Counted from the first letter of the stretch, positions 52,645 to 62,138 are shown. The stretch is DNA of 64,000 nucleotides from Mesorhizobium sp. M2E.F.Ca.ET.219.01.1.1 (GCF_004016445.2 NZ_SADT02000001.1:229630-293629), one strand, 5' to 3'. Notes: generated from the letters alone by a model not told the origin. Numbers and translations: made by a program.

Positions 52645-53706
52645 TCAGAGCTGCAAGTTCTGGAGCTTTCCCGGACCCGCTGTATCGATCGCGGCGACGC
52701 GCGCGATCGCCAGATCGTCCATCCCGGAAAAGTAGAGGATCGTCTGCAGCAGGCCTTGCCTGAGAGGCACCTTGGGCGACCAGCCGAGAAGCGCCTTTGC
52801 GCGGCCTATGTCGGGGCGCCGCCGGCGCGGATCGTCCTCAGGCAGCGGCAGGAACTTCACGGGCGATCTGGTGCCGGTCAGCTCGCGTACCAGTCTTGCC
52901 AGTTCGAGGATCGAGAACTCCCCCGGATTGCCGAGATTGACCGGTTGGCGGGGGTTGGGATCGACATCCATCAGGCGTCGCAATCCCTCGACCAGATCTG
53001 TGACATAGCAGAAGGAGCGGGTCTGTCGGCCGTCGCCGAATATGGTCAGCGGCCGTTTCTCGATCGCCTGCATGACCAGATTGGAGACAATGCGGCCATC
53101 GGCGGGGTCCATCCTGGGTCCATAGGTGTTGAAGATTCGGGCGACGCGAATATCGGCCATCTCGGCGCGCAGATAGTCGAAGCATAGTGTTTCAGCGGCG
53201 CGCTTGCCCTCGTCGTAGCAGGCTCGCGGTCCGGTGCAGTTGACGTGACCGACATAGTCCTCGCGCTGCGGATGCTGTTCCGGATCGCCATAGACTTCGC
53301 TTGTCGATGCCTGCAGGAAGCGGGCGCCGTTGCTGGCAGCGAGCTCCAAAAGGTTGAGGGTCCCGATGACACAGGTGCGCGTGGTATGGATCGGGTCGGC
53401 CTGATAGCGAGGCGGCGATGCCGCGCAGGCGAGGTTGAAAACGCGATCGACAGGTTCACCGAGTTCTAGCGGGACGCAAACATCCTGCTCGATCAGTCGA
53501 AAGCGCGCTTGGCCAACCAGCGAACTGATATTCTCCATTCTACCGGTAAGGAAATTGTCGACGCAGATCACGCGATAGCCGTTATGTAGCAGCGCCTCGC
53601 ATAAATGCGAACCGAGGAAACCGGCACCGCCGGCCACAAGCGCCGTCCGTGTTTGTTCAACCCTTTTCGATCGCCGCATCTCGATGGTCTCCTGTCTGCC
53701 GCTCAT
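52645..53706 (-). CDS. UDP-glucuronate decarboxylase-like (UDP-xylose synthase)
   Basis: Extended SDR of 353 residues. The nucleotide site is VAGGAGFLGSHLCEALL, and the active-site pattern STSEVYGD with CYDEGKRAAETL (Tyr-x3-Lys) is the hallmark of UDP-xylose synthases, which decarboxylate UDP-glucuronate. A third segment, ARIFNTYGPRMDP, is also typical. This implies that the glycan contains xylose or a derivative. It is the last gene of operon 1, and its start overlaps the stop of the preceding glycosyltransferase gene by four bases. Confidence 0.9.
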   Translation of the reverse strand: MSGRQETIEMRRSKRVEQTRTALVAGGAGFLGSHLCEALLHNGYRVICVDNFLTGRMENISSLVGQARFRLIEQDVCVPLELGEPVDRVFNLACAASPPRYQADPIHTTRTCVIGTLNLLELAASNGARFLQASTSEVYGDPEQHPQREDYVGHVNCTGPRACYDEGKRAAETLCFDYLRAEMADIRVARIFNTYGPRMDPADGRIVSNLVMQAIEKRPLTIFGDGRQTRSFCYVTDLVEGLRRLMDVDPNPRQPVNLGNPGEFSILELARLVRELTGTRSPVKFLPLPEDDPRRRRPDIGRAKALLGWSPKVPLRQGLLQTILYFSGMDDLAIARVAAIDTAGPGKLQNLQL

Positions 53707-54812
53707 GCTGCACTTTCGACGTCCAGATCGACCGCCGGACGCGTCCCGACGGACGGCGTCAGCGCCGAAACGAATTCACGTGCCCTTGCCATGGCGGTAT
53801 GTCTTGAAAGCACCGCCTCGCGCGCCAGTCTGGCCATGTTGAGCCTTGCCCGCTCGGATTTGGCGGTGAGGATCTCTTCTACATCTCCAGCGCTGGCCGC
53901 CGTCTCGACCGCCGGTCCGGGGAAGAAATCGTCAAGCCCAGGCCAGCGGTCGCTTATGATGGGCGTGCCGCAGGCAGCGGCCTCGAAAAGCCGCACGCTG
54001 GGCGACCATCCGGCCGCGATCATCGACGCCCGCGTAAGGTTTAATGTGTATCGCTGGCGGCTGTAGAAGGCGGCATGCTCGGAAGGCGGCAGGTGCTCGA
54101 TGCGCTCGACATTGTCCGGCCAGGCGATGTCGGAGGGATATTGCGAGCCGGCCACGACGAAGCGGCGGTCAGGCAGGCGCCGCGCAGGCTCCAGAAGCAG
54201 CGCTTCCAATGAGGGCTGCCGATCCGCGCTATAGGTGCCAAGGTAACCAAGGTCCCATTCGACGGCGTGTCTGGTGCGACGATGCCGCGTTGGATCGACG
54301 GAGCAATAGAGCGCCTCCGCCCGGCGCGCGCCGAACTCGGACTTTAGCCGCTCCAGCGTCGGTCCGCCGGTGAAGGAGAAATAGACGTCGAAATAGGGAA
54401 TCTGCCGGCGGGCAAGATAGTCGCAGTCGTCCTCGGCAACCCGCGCCAGCGTCACCGGCGTATCGATGTCATAGAAGCAGAATTGCCCTGTGCACAGCGA
54501 AGCAAGGTCGTCGATGATCGCCCTGCCTTCAGGCACGAAGGAACCTATCACCACCGCGTCGGCGCGCTGCAGCTCCTGCCTGTGGTTGCGGCGCAGCTCC
54601 GAGACCGTCTCGTAGTAGCGCAAGTCGCAGAAATCGGGGTCGCGCAGGTCCCGGTGATGCGCGTACCAGGAGACGTCGCGTTCGAAGAAGGTGACGCGAT
54701 GGCCGAGCTGGTCAAGCGCACGCAGCAGTCCCCTGAAAGTCGTCGCATGGCCGTTGCCCCAGGACGAAGACAGGGAAAGTCCGAGGAAAACGATGTCGAG
54801 CGGTTTCGTCAT
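53703..54812 (-). CDS. Glycosyltransferase, CgeB-like, paralogue 2
   Basis: Transferase of 369 residues, closest in pattern to the product of 47663-48763: FLGLSLSSSWGNGHATTFRG and TFFERDVSWYAHHRDL at the N-terminus, and FEAAACGTPIISDRWPGLDDF in the donor site. Both neighbours overlap it by four bases, so it is part of one polycistronic mRNA with the other glycosyltransferases. The acceptor and donor are unknown. Confidence 0.87.
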   Translation of the reverse strand: MTKPLDIVFLGLSLSSSWGNGHATTFRGLLRALDQLGHRVTFFERDVSWYAHHRDLRDPDFCDLRYYETVSELRRNHRQELQRADAVVIGSFVPEGRAIIDDLASLCTGQFCFYDIDTPVTLARVAEDDCDYLARRQIPYFDVYFSFTGGPTLERLKSEFGARRAEALYCSVDPTRHRRTRHAVEWDLGYLGTYSADRQPSLEALLLEPARRLPDRRFVVAGSQYPSDIAWPDNVERIEHLPPSEHAAFYSRQRYTLNLTRASMIAAGWSPSVRLFEAAACGTPIISDRWPGLDDFFPGPAVETAASAGDVEEILTAKSERARLNMARLAREAVLSRHTAMARAREFVSALTPSVGTRPAVDLDVESAA

Positions 54813-55903
54813 TCCGCAGCCTCCATTGCGCGGCGCTCGAAATGCGCCTTGAAGATGTCGTCCACCAGCCGAGCCCTCAGCGTGTAGGTATGCTCCGCCA
54901 GAACGCGCCGCAGCGCTGCCGCGCCGATCGCCTGCGCCAGTTGCGGCGTCAGCGTCCGCATGATTTCGGCGACATCGGCGCCGTCACGCGCGACCAGGAT
55001 CTCTTCGCCAGGGGTCAGGAACAACTCGATGCCGAGCCAGGCGTCGGTCAGCAGGCACGCGCCGGCCCCAGCCGCCTCAAAGACGCGTGTCGCGGGCGAA
55101 AACCCGTTGGCCGCCATGCTGTCGCGGCTGATGTTGAGCACGGCCTTCGGCGTGACGTTGAAGGCGTTGTGATCGCTGGTGCCGACATGCCCCAGCCATG
55201 AAACATTCGCCGGCAGCGGCTTGTCGTCCCAGCCGGAGCCGCCAAGCAGGAAGCGCTGGCCGCCGAGCCTGCGGGCCGGGTCGAGGAAGAAGGCGTCGAC
55301 GCGCGCCTCGCGGTCGGGCAGCCGATTGCCGAGGAAGGCCAGGTCGCAGGCGAAGCGCGGATTTGCTGCGACGGGATGATGCGTCTCAGGATCGAGCGCA
55401 TTGTAGATCGGCACGCATTCCGCGGCGCCGAGCGCACGATAATCCCAGACGACCGGGTCGCCGCCGCCATAAGTCAGCACGATGCCGATTCGCTTCAGGG
55501 CCTCATGCAACGGGTGGTCGGCGTCGTTGCGCAATTCGCTTAGCGTCGCCGGCGCATCGACATCCCAGAACACGGTCAGCGCCTCTGGGCGGGCATTGTC
55601 GAGGACTGCCTGCAGCAGCGCATCGTCTTCGAAGCCGACACCGCTTGTCTTGACAACGATGTCTGCCTGCGCGGCGCGCGAGGCGACCTGCATCAGCGCA
55701 TGCGCTGTCGGCTCGTAGACCACGACGCTGCACCAGTCCGGCGCCTCGATGTCACGATGCTTCTGCCGGTCATAGACGTCGGGCTCATAGAAGACGATGT
55801 CATAGCCGCGCTGCGACAGGGCCTTGAGCAGGCCCCGATAATAAGTGGCCGCGCCGTTCCAGTAGGACGACAGGAGGCTCGATCCGTAAAAGGCTATTTT
55901 CAT
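54809..55903 (-). CDS. Glycosyltransferase, CgeB-like, paralogue 3
   Basis: Transferase of 364 residues with YGSSLLSSYWNGAATYYRGL and VFYEPDVYDRQKHRD at the N-terminus, and a FEAAGAGACLLTDAWLGIELF donor-site segment. It is more diverged than paralogues 1 and 2. It overlaps both neighbours by four bases. Together with the others it implies at least four successive sugar additions of related mechanism. Confidence 0.86.
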   Translation of the reverse strand: MKIAFYGSSLLSSYWNGAATYYRGLLKALSQRGYDIVFYEPDVYDRQKHRDIEAPDWCSVVVYEPTAHALMQVASRAAQADIVVKTSGVGFEDDALLQAVLDNARPEALTVFWDVDAPATLSELRNDADHPLHEALKRIGIVLTYGGGDPVVWDYRALGAAECVPIYNALDPETHHPVAANPRFACDLAFLGNRLPDREARVDAFFLDPARRLGGQRFLLGGSGWDDKPLPANVSWLGHVGTSDHNAFNVTPKAVLNISRDSMAANGFSPATRVFEAAGAGACLLTDAWLGIELFLTPGEEILVARDGADVAEIMRTLTPQLAQAIGAAALRRVLAEHTYTLRARLVDDIFKAHFERRAMEAAE

Positions 55904-57027
55904 GCGGCGGCCTCCGTTGCAGTTTTGATTTCAGTCGCGTCGCGATTGCCGCATGCGGCGAGGATGGCGAACAATTCGTCGGCGCGGTGTCGGCATGTGT
56001 GCCGCGCACGGATGGTCTCCAGGCCCGATGCAGCCAGCGCTTCCGCAAGCTCGCGATCGCTCAGCAGGTCGCGGAGGTGACCTCGCATCTCGGCGCCGTT
56101 TCGGGCGAAGAGGAAATCCGTTCCGGCGCGGAACAGCCCTTCGACATCCGCCCATGGCGCAGACACAAGCGGAATGCCGCAGGCCAACGCCTCGAACATG
56201 CGAATGGTGGGAATGCCCGGCAGGCTCTCCCGGTAGGGCCTGCGCGGGATGTGCATAGTGACGCGATGCCGGGCGAAGGCCTTCGGCACATCGGCATTTG
56301 CGATCCAGCCTTCATAGTGCAGGCCGGTATCCGCGAGCGCGGTGATTGCATCCGGCGGATAGCGCACGCCGTGCACGGTTCCCGACAGTCCAAGCGCTCT
56401 CGCCGGCTCGATCAGGAACTCGGCGATCTCGGCACTGCGTTCGTCGTCGCCCCAATTGCCGATCCAGACGAGATCGGACTCACGGTCGATCTCGGGCAAC
56501 GGCTTGAACAGCCGGTCGTCCGCGGCCTCATGCCAGGTGAAGACCCGTCTGCCCCAGCCGGCGCGGAGATAGCTTTCCCGCAGCACTTCGCCGAAGACCA
56601 GAACCCCGTCATAATGCTCGAGCTGAAGCGCCGCGATCGCCTCGGTCGCCGATACGGCGCGGTGATGGGTGTCATGGAACAGGAGTGTGAAATTGCAGTA
56701 GGCTCGCGCCCGTCCGATACGCGCGACAAGGTCTTTGTCCGTCCATTCGTGGACGATAACGACATCCGCGCCGGCGAGCCACGCTTCGTGCTCAAAGCCG
56801 GGATCGTAGGCGGCCACCATTAGTTCCGGGAAATCCTTGCGAAAGCGCTCGACGGCGAAGGGGCCTTGCTCGGCGAGCAGGTTCGACCGGCTCCAGCCGT
56901 CGGCGGGCTCCAGCGCGGCCACCCCATGACCACGCGCGACGAGCTCGCGCATGATGCCGCGCTGGAAATGCGCGTTGCCGTGGTTCCAGTCGGAAACCGC
57001 CGAATGGGTGTAGAACAGAAAACGCAT
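55900..57027 (-). CDS. Glycosyltransferase, CgeB-like, paralogue 4
   Basis: Transferase of 375 residues beginning MRFLFYTHSAVSDWNHGNAH and showing IRMFEALACGIPLVSAPWADVE as donor-site motif with HIPRRPYRESLPGIP just before. The longer open frame up to 57519 lies in the preceding glycosyltransferase gene and is not used. The ATG at 57027 is three bases after the upstream stop. It is a more distant member of the four-paralogue set. Confidence 0.86.
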   Translation of the reverse strand: MRFLFYTHSAVSDWNHGNAHFQRGIMRELVARGHGVAALEPADGWSRSNLLAEQGPFAVERFRKDFPELMVAAYDPGFEHEAWLAGADVVIVHEWTDKDLVARIGRARAYCNFTLLFHDTHHRAVSATEAIAALQLEHYDGVLVFGEVLRESYLRAGWGRRVFTWHEAADDRLFKPLPEIDRESDLVWIGNWGDDERSAEIAEFLIEPARALGLSGTVHGVRYPPDAITALADTGLHYEGWIANADVPKAFARHRVTMHIPRRPYRESLPGIPTIRMFEALACGIPLVSAPWADVEGLFRAGTDFLFARNGAEMRGHLRDLLSDRELAEALAASGLETIRARHTCRHRADELFAILAACGNRDATEIKTATEAAA

Positions 57028-57029
57028 GG

Positions 57030-58130
57030 TCAACGCCCCGCTGCGGTCAGCGCCGCCCGGTTGTAGATGTCGCGCATCATCCTCACCTGCTTGCCCAGCG
57101 AGAATTTGCGTGCCTGCCGCGCGGCGCGCCTGCCGAGCTTGCGCCGCAAGCTTTCGTCGCGGGACAGGTTCTCGATGCAACCGGCCAGCGCATGTGGATC
57201 GCGCGCATTGAAGAACATGGCCGCGCCATCCCAGATCTCGCGGTAGGTCGCGATATCGGCGAGCACCAGCGGCGTGGCCGAAAGCGCGGCCTCTAGGGCG
57301 GCCAGCCCGAAAGGCTCGTAGATGGAAGTTGAAACGAAGATGCCAGCTCGCCTCATCAGGCGGCGAACCTCGCGGTGGTCGATTGAACCGAGCGAGACGC
57401 AGTTGTCGAAACGGGCGCGCTGTCCGTCGGGGCCGGCGAGCGGACCGGCGGCCTGAACGGGCCAGTCGCAGAGCGCGGCGGCGGCGTCGAGCGATGCCGC
57501 ATCCTTGCCCTCGTCCCACCAGCGTGCGGCAGCGAAGACGAAAGGCTCGCGGGGTCCCGGCCTCGGGCCGGGCAGGGCGCCATTATGGACGAGGCCCAAC
57601 CCAGCGATCGCGCCGTAGCAAGCTTGGAGCATCTCGGCATGGCTTCGGCTCGGAGCGACAACGACGTCGGCGCGATCGAATCCGGCCCTGTTGCGATCTC
57701 GCTGCCAGGACCAACCGTCCGCCGGCGCCTGCCCACGCACCGCGTGCAGCCATGTCGCCACGCATGAATGCGAGACCGCGACGATGGGACGTGCCAGATC
57801 GAGCCCGGCCGCTTGCGTCGGCGCATTGAGATGGACGAGATCGATCGCATAGGTCTCGGCAAGGGTCTGCAACTCGCCGGGCAACCGGCGGAGATCGTCT
57901 TCGTCGCGCGTCATCCAGTCCGGCGGGCATTTCAGCCAAACCAGCGTGGCGAAAGACCGCGCCTCCCGCGCCTGCTCCGGAGAAGGCTCCGGCCCCAGCC
58001 CGGCAAGCACGATGCTGTCGCCGCCGGCCGCCAGCTCGCGCGCCAGGTCGAGGCAATAGCGCCAGACGCCACCGACGGCGTCGGTCGTCATCAGGATGCG
58101 CCGCGGACGATGGATCAATGATTGCAGCAT
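57030..58130 (-). CDS. Glycosyltransferase family 4 (GT-B fold)
   Basis: Transferase of 366 residues with MTTDAVGGVWRYCLDLAREL near the N-terminus, AARWWDEGKDAASLDAAAAL in the middle and EPFGLAALEAALSATPLVLAD as the GT4 Glu-x7-Glu donor motif. Its start overlaps the radical SAM stop by 16 bases, and it is followed two bases later by the next glycosyltransferase gene. Confidence 0.9.
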   Translation of the reverse strand: MLQSLIHRPRRILMTTDAVGGVWRYCLDLARELAAGGDSIVLAGLGPEPSPEQAREARSFATLVWLKCPPDWMTRDEDDLRRLPGELQTLAETYAIDLVHLNAPTQAAGLDLARPIVAVSHSCVATWLHAVRGQAPADGWSWQRDRNRAGFDRADVVVAPSRSHAEMLQACYGAIAGLGLVHNGALPGPRPGPREPFVFAAARWWDEGKDAASLDAAAALCDWPVQAAGPLAGPDGQRARFDNCVSLGSIDHREVRRLMRRAGIFVSTSIYEPFGLAALEAALSATPLVLADIATYREIWDGAAMFFNARDPHALAGCIENLSRDESLRRKLGRRAARQARKFSLGKQVRMMRDIYNRAALTAAGR

Positions 58131-59407
58131 GAGGACTCCAACTCAGCCAGTGCATGCGGGCGCTGGTCCTGGATGTCGCTGAAGGAGCGGAAGGAGGCGA
58201 GGTAGTGCTCATGCGCGCGCTCCCAGGCGAGGTCGTCGGGTTCGCCCCAGAGTTCGCGGTAGCTGGGAGAGCTCGGATAAGGATAGAGCGGCACGGGCTC
58301 GTTGGCCCAGACGCCGTGATCGATGAGGTGCTTGCGCCAATAATCCACCAGCGCCGGATCGTCCTCGACCACGCCGATCAGATTGGCCTGGACGAAAGGC
58401 ACGTTGCGGCGGGCGTCGATGAGAAGCGCAGCGAGATCCTCGGTGTCCAGCCGGCAGCGCTTGGCAAGCATCGCACGGCCCTCGACGGTCAGGCTTTCGA
58501 GGCCGGCCTCGATCGACACGCAGCCGGCCGCGCCGAGCAGTTCCAGCAATTCCGGCTTCCACAGGTCGATGCGCGTCTGGACGCCGAACTGGACGTCGCG
58601 ATCGACCAGCGCCTCCAGCAGCGCTTTCTGCGGCAAGAAGATCTCGTCGATGAAATAGATGTAGCCGACCCGTTGTGCGATCAGCCCGTCGATCTCGGCG
58701 ACGATGGCATCGTGTTTCCTGCGCCTATAGGCATCGCGAAAATCGATCTTGGCGCAGAAGCTGCAATTGTAGGGGCAGCCGCGCGAGGCCTCCACCTCGG
58801 CGCCGGCGCCCTTCTGGACGGCATCGAACCTGTGGTGGTGGTGGCCGTGCGCCGCGATCCAGTCGGACGGCCAGGTGAGCGCCGGATGATCGACGAACGA
58901 ACTGGCATGCACGCCGCTATTGCAGGCGAGACCGTTGCCTTGGAGGCAGGCCGTATGCGCAACCTTGCTCCAGTCGCTTTGCCGTGCGAGCTCCGCCACG
59001 ACCTCCTCGCATTCGCCGCGCACGACGACATCGACGCCGAGCTTGCGCAGGGTGGGGGCTGGCGTCGCCGAGCCATGCGGTCCGACCGCCACCGTGCGCC
59101 CGCCGCGCCCGGCGAGATGGTTGAGGAATTCCCCAGGCACGCGCAATTCCGGTGGCGCGCAGCGCCAGAACAGATAGGTCGGCGCGGTGGTTACGACGGT
59201 CATATCCGGCGCGAATGACGCCACACGCTCAGCGAGCGCCGCGTTGTCGAGGTTCTGCAATTGTCCGTCCAGCATCAGGACATCGTGTCCTTCGGCTTCC
59301 AGCATTGCCTTCGAATAGCCGAGCTCCAGCGGCAGATGCGGCTGGCGGCAACCGAAATAGATGCTGTGCTCATAGGTCCAGAACGGATTGACCAAGGCTA
59401 CCTTCAT
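58115..59407 (-). CDS. B12-binding domain radical SAM protein (TIGR04295-like)
   Basis: Radical SAM enzyme of 430 residues. It has an N-terminal cobalamin-binding-type Rossmann domain (KVALVNPFWTYEHSI to about residue 140) and the radical SAM cluster CPYNCSFC (Cys211, Cys215, Cys218), followed by GYIYFIDEIFLPQKALLEAL and a C-terminal region SIEAGLESLTVEGRAMLAKR. It may catalyse methylation or another B12-dependent modification of a sugar or lipid. I recall a family with this pattern, TIGR04295, in Rhizobiales clusters. The ATG at 59407 has a GAGG box and overlaps the epimerase stop by four bases. Confidence 0.88.
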   Translation of the reverse strand: MKVALVNPFWTYEHSIYFGCRQPHLPLELGYSKAMLEAEGHDVLMLDGQLQNLDNAALAERVASFAPDMTVVTTAPTYLFWRCAPPELRVPGEFLNHLAGRGGRTVAVGPHGSATPAPTLRKLGVDVVVRGECEEVVAELARQSDWSKVAHTACLQGNGLACNSGVHASSFVDHPALTWPSDWIAAHGHHHHRFDAVQKGAGAEVEASRGCPYNCSFCAKIDFRDAYRRRKHDAIVAEIDGLIAQRVGYIYFIDEIFLPQKALLEALVDRDVQFGVQTRIDLWKPELLELLGAAGCVSIEAGLESLTVEGRAMLAKRCRLDTEDLAALLIDARRNVPFVQANLIGVVEDDPALVDYWRKHLIDHGVWANEPVPLYPYPSSPSYRELWGEPDDLAWERAHEHYLASFRSFSDIQDQRPHALAELESSCCNH

Positions 59408-60477
59408 GCGACGTACCTCGTAGCTTGCGGGCGCGATTGGAGCCGATGCCGCAGCAACCAACTGGCGAGATCGCAGACGCCTTCGCGCCAGGCGACCTGC
59501 GGCTGCCAGCCGATCGCGGCCTGCAGCTTGCGCGTGTCGGCGACGAAGAAGGGCTGATCGCCAACGCGCTCGCGATCGTGGCGGATCGCGATGTCGCTGC
59601 CGGTCATGTCGGCGATCTCGGCCAGCAGCACGCGCAAGCTGACCGCGTTGCGCGGGCCGCCGCCCAGGTTGAACGCCTGGCCCTTGAGGTCTTCGATCCT
59701 TGCGAGCAGGCCGCGATAGGCGGCCACGGCATCGGACACGTGCAGGATGTCGCGCACCTGCTTGCCGTCGCCGTAAATGGTTATCGGCTGGCCGGACAGC
59801 GCGCTGAGAAGAAAATGCGCAACCCAGCCCTGATCCTCGGTGCCGAACTGGCGCGGCCCGTAGATGCAGCTCATACGCAGCACCGCCGTCGGCAAGCCAT
59901 AGGACTTGGAATAGTCGAGCACATACTGATCGGCCGCGCCCTTCGAGCAGCCATAGGGCGTGCAGAAATCAAGGCCGACCTTCTCATCGACACCGCTCGT
60001 ACGCACCTCCTCGTCGAACGGTTCATAGCGATCGTCGGCTTGCCGCACCGTGACCTGGGGCAGGCTGCCATAGACCTTGTTGGTGCTGGCGAAGACCACG
60101 GGAGTTCCGCTGCCGCGAGCCGCTTCCAGCACGTTGAACGTGCCCTTGAGATTGACGTCGAAGTCTTCAGCGGGATCGGTCAGGCTGGTCGTCACTGCGG
60201 TCTGAGCAGCCAGATGGAAAATCGCTTTGGCCGGCGCCAAGGCCGCGGCCAGCGCGCTGGCGTCGCGAATGTCGACGATGTCCACACTCAGCCGCTCGCC
60301 ATGTTTTTGCGCCAGCCAGTCGAGATTCTGATCGACACCCGGACGGCTGAGATTGTCGACGACCAGCACTGTTTCCCCGTCAGACAGCAGGCTGTCGGCG
60401 AGATTGGAGCCGATGAAACCGCTGCCGCCGATAACGGCCACGGGCGCCTTGCGAGCGTGACGGTGCGTCCGGGTCAT
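59404..60477 (-). CDS. NAD-dependent sugar epimerase (CDP-paratose 2-epimerase-like)
   Basis: Extended SDR of 357 residues. Seen: VIGGSGFIGSNLADSLL, the active-site strand STNKVYGS, TPYGCSKGAADQYV (Tyr-x3-Lys) and CIYGPRQFGTEDQGWVAHF, the last a hallmark of CDP-paratose/tyvelose epimerase-like enzymes. It would act on an NDP-sugar for the glycan. It overlaps both neighbouring genes by four bases. Confidence 0.88.
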   Translation of the reverse strand: MTRTHRHARKAPVAVIGGSGFIGSNLADSLLSDGETVLVVDNLSRPGVDQNLDWLAQKHGERLSVDIVDIRDASALAAALAPAKAIFHLAAQTAVTTSLTDPAEDFDVNLKGTFNVLEAARGSGTPVVFASTNKVYGSLPQVTVRQADDRYEPFDEEVRTSGVDEKVGLDFCTPYGCSKGAADQYVLDYSKSYGLPTAVLRMSCIYGPRQFGTEDQGWVAHFLLSALSGQPITIYGDGKQVRDILHVSDAVAAYRGLLARIEDLKGQAFNLGGGPRNAVSLRVLLAEIADMTGSDIAIRHDRERVGDQPFFVADTRKLQAAIGWQPQVAWREGVCDLASWLLRHRLQSRPQATRYVA

Positions 60478-61580
60478 GAGACCAATCCCCGCTCTTCCAG
60501 CTCGCGCCGCATGTCGGCGCCTCGATCGATGACGACGCTGTTGCGAACCCAGGCGGCGAATTCGCCGAGCGAATTTTCCAGACGATGCCTGGGCTCGAAG
60601 CCGAGCAGCTCGCGCGCCTTGGCAATGTCGGCGAAGCAGTTGCGGATGTCGCCGGAGCGCGCCTTGCCCAGGATTTCAGGCGGGCGCTTGGGGACGCCCA
60701 TCGCCTTGGCAAGAACACGGGCCACTTCGCTGATCGAATAAGCGTGGCCACTGCCGATATTGATGGCATGCCCGGCGGCCTGGCGTTGCTCGAGCGCCAG
60801 CCGGAACGCGGTGGCGACATCGCGCACATGCACGAAGTCGCGCTTCTGCTCGCCGTCCTCGAAGATCGTCGGCCGCTTGCCGTTGGCGAGGCGCGAGGCG
60901 AAGTTGGCGAGAACGCCGGTATAGGGATTGGAAAGTGCCTGTCCGGCGCCGAAGACGTTGAAGAGGCGCAACGCCACGGCGTCGATGCCATAGGCCTGGC
61001 CGAAGATCAGCACGGCGCGCTCCTGCGCGTATTTGGTCAGCGCGTAGATCGAGGCGAGATCCGGCCGCTTCTCCTCGTCGGTCGCAACCGGCGACAGGGT
61101 TTCGCCCGACGCCGATCTGAGATCCCACAGGCCGTCCTTGATGTCGGTGGGCTTGCGGCGCGCATTGTCGATCCGCTCGCCTTCCGCGGTACGGTAGAGG
61201 CCTTCGCCATAGATGCTCATGGAGGACGCGACGACGATCCGTTCGACCGGATGCTTGATGAGTGCCTCGAGCAGCACCGCCGTGCCGAGGTCGTTGGTGC
61301 CGACATAGCGGGCGATCTCGTACATTGACTGGCCGACGCCGACCTCGGCCGCCAGGTGGATGACCGCGTCCATATCCGAAACCGCCTCGGCGACCGCGTC
61401 GCGATCGCGCACGTCGCCCTTGATCAGCTCGGCTCCGGTCGGAAGATTGATGGCTTCGGCGCCGTGCACCTGATCGACGAGCGCGTCGAGCAGGCGCACC
61501 TGATAGCCATGGTTAGTGAGTTCCTGGGCGACGTGGCGGCCGATGAAGCCGCAACCTCCCGTAACCAATACGCGTTTCAC
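60474..61580 (-). CDS. NAD-dependent sugar epimerase/dehydratase, first gene of operon 1
   Basis: Extended SDR of 368 residues: VLVTGGCGFIGRHVAQEL, SSMSIYGEG and YALTKYAQERAV (Tyr-x3-Lys) are present, and LFNVFGAGQALSNPYTGVL follows. The enzyme is of the UDP-glucose 4-epimerase-like class; its substrate is not known. The GTG at 61580 has a GGGAG box. It starts the eight-gene operon 1, with an exact EcfG-type promoter 36-60 bases upstream. Confidence 0.88.
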   Translation of the reverse strand: MKRVLVTGGCGFIGRHVAQELTNHGYQVRLLDALVDQVHGAEAINLPTGAELIKGDVRDRDAVAEAVSDMDAVIHLAAEVGVGQSMYEIARYVGTNDLGTAVLLEALIKHPVERIVVASSMSIYGEGLYRTAEGERIDNARRKPTDIKDGLWDLRSASGETLSPVATDEEKRPDLASIYALTKYAQERAVLIFGQAYGIDAVALRLFNVFGAGQALSNPYTGVLANFASRLANGKRPTIFEDGEQKRDFVHVRDVATAFRLALEQRQAAGHAINIGSGHAYSISEVARVLAKAMGVPKRPPEILGKARSGDIRNCFADIAKARELLGFEPRHRLENSLGEFAAWVRNSVVIDRGADMRRELEERGLVS

Positions 61581-61615
61581 GATGACTCCCTTGCGGATTT
61601 TGCTTCGGCGCCCCG

Positions 61616-61640
61616 AACTGCGCGGTAAAAGGTTTGTTCC
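61616..61640 (-). promoter_or_regulatory. EcfG-type promoter of glycan operon 1
   Basis: On the minus strand GGAAC (61640-61636), 17 bases, then GTT (61618-61616), 36 bases before the first epimerase gene. Transcription would start near 61608. It forms a back-to-back pair with the plus-strand promoter at 61705-61729. Confidence 0.65.
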
Positions 61641-61704
61641 CTGCTTCAACAAAGTTCCCGCCGCCGGAGGTCACGCAGCTCGGACGTGGGCTGCGCAACC
61701 CGCT

Positions 61705-61729
61705 GGAACATTGCCTGTTGGCTGCTGTT
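61705..61729 (+). promoter_or_regulatory. EcfG-type promoter, divergent pair
   Basis: GGAAC (61705-61709), 17 bases, then GTT (61727-61729), 41 bases before the gene at 61770. The minus-strand counterpart at 61616-61640 is about 65 bases away, so both divergent transcripts have a general-stress-type promoter. Confidence 0.65.
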
Positions 61730-61769
61730 AGGACCGCTCACCAATCCCCGCTGCGAGAAAGGGAAATCC

Positions 61770-62042
61770 ATGTCCGAGGCCAAGACGACCACCAATCACG
61801 ACGAGATCCGGAAATGGGTGGAAGAACGGGATGGCCGGCCGGCCGTCGTTCGCACGAAAGGCAAGGGCGGCATTCTGCGCATCGATTTCGGCGAGCCCGA
61901 AGACACGCTGGAACCGATCGAGTGGGACGAATTCTTCCGCATTTTCGACGAGAACGATCTCGCCTTCCTGCATCAGGATGAAGCCGGCAAAGGCGGAACG
62001 AGCCGCTTCAACAAATTCGTCGAGCGCAACCAGAAGAACTAG
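61770..62042 (+). CDS. Small conserved protein (rhizobial stress-type)
   Basis: A 90-residue acidic protein: HDEIRKWVEERDGRPAVVRTK, LRIDFGEPEDTLEPIEWDEF and FFRIFDENDLAFLHQDEAG. I recall short proteins of this pattern in many rhizobia, sometimes labelled glucan branching enzyme without support. The ATG at 61770 has a GGGAAA box. An EcfG-type promoter lies 41 bases upstream. Function unknown. Confidence 0.82.
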   Translation: MSEAKTTTNHDEIRKWVEERDGRPAVVRTKGKGGILRIDFGEPEDTLEPIEWDEFFRIFDENDLAFLHQDEAGKGGTSRFNKFVERNQKN

Positions 62043-62138
62043 CTGCTCGAAAAGCTGGTGTCATGGCGCCGTTGGAGAGAGATGGCCCCTGCAACGGCGC
62101 CGCGGCAGGCGGTCAGACTGCCGATATGTTCGTGCGGC

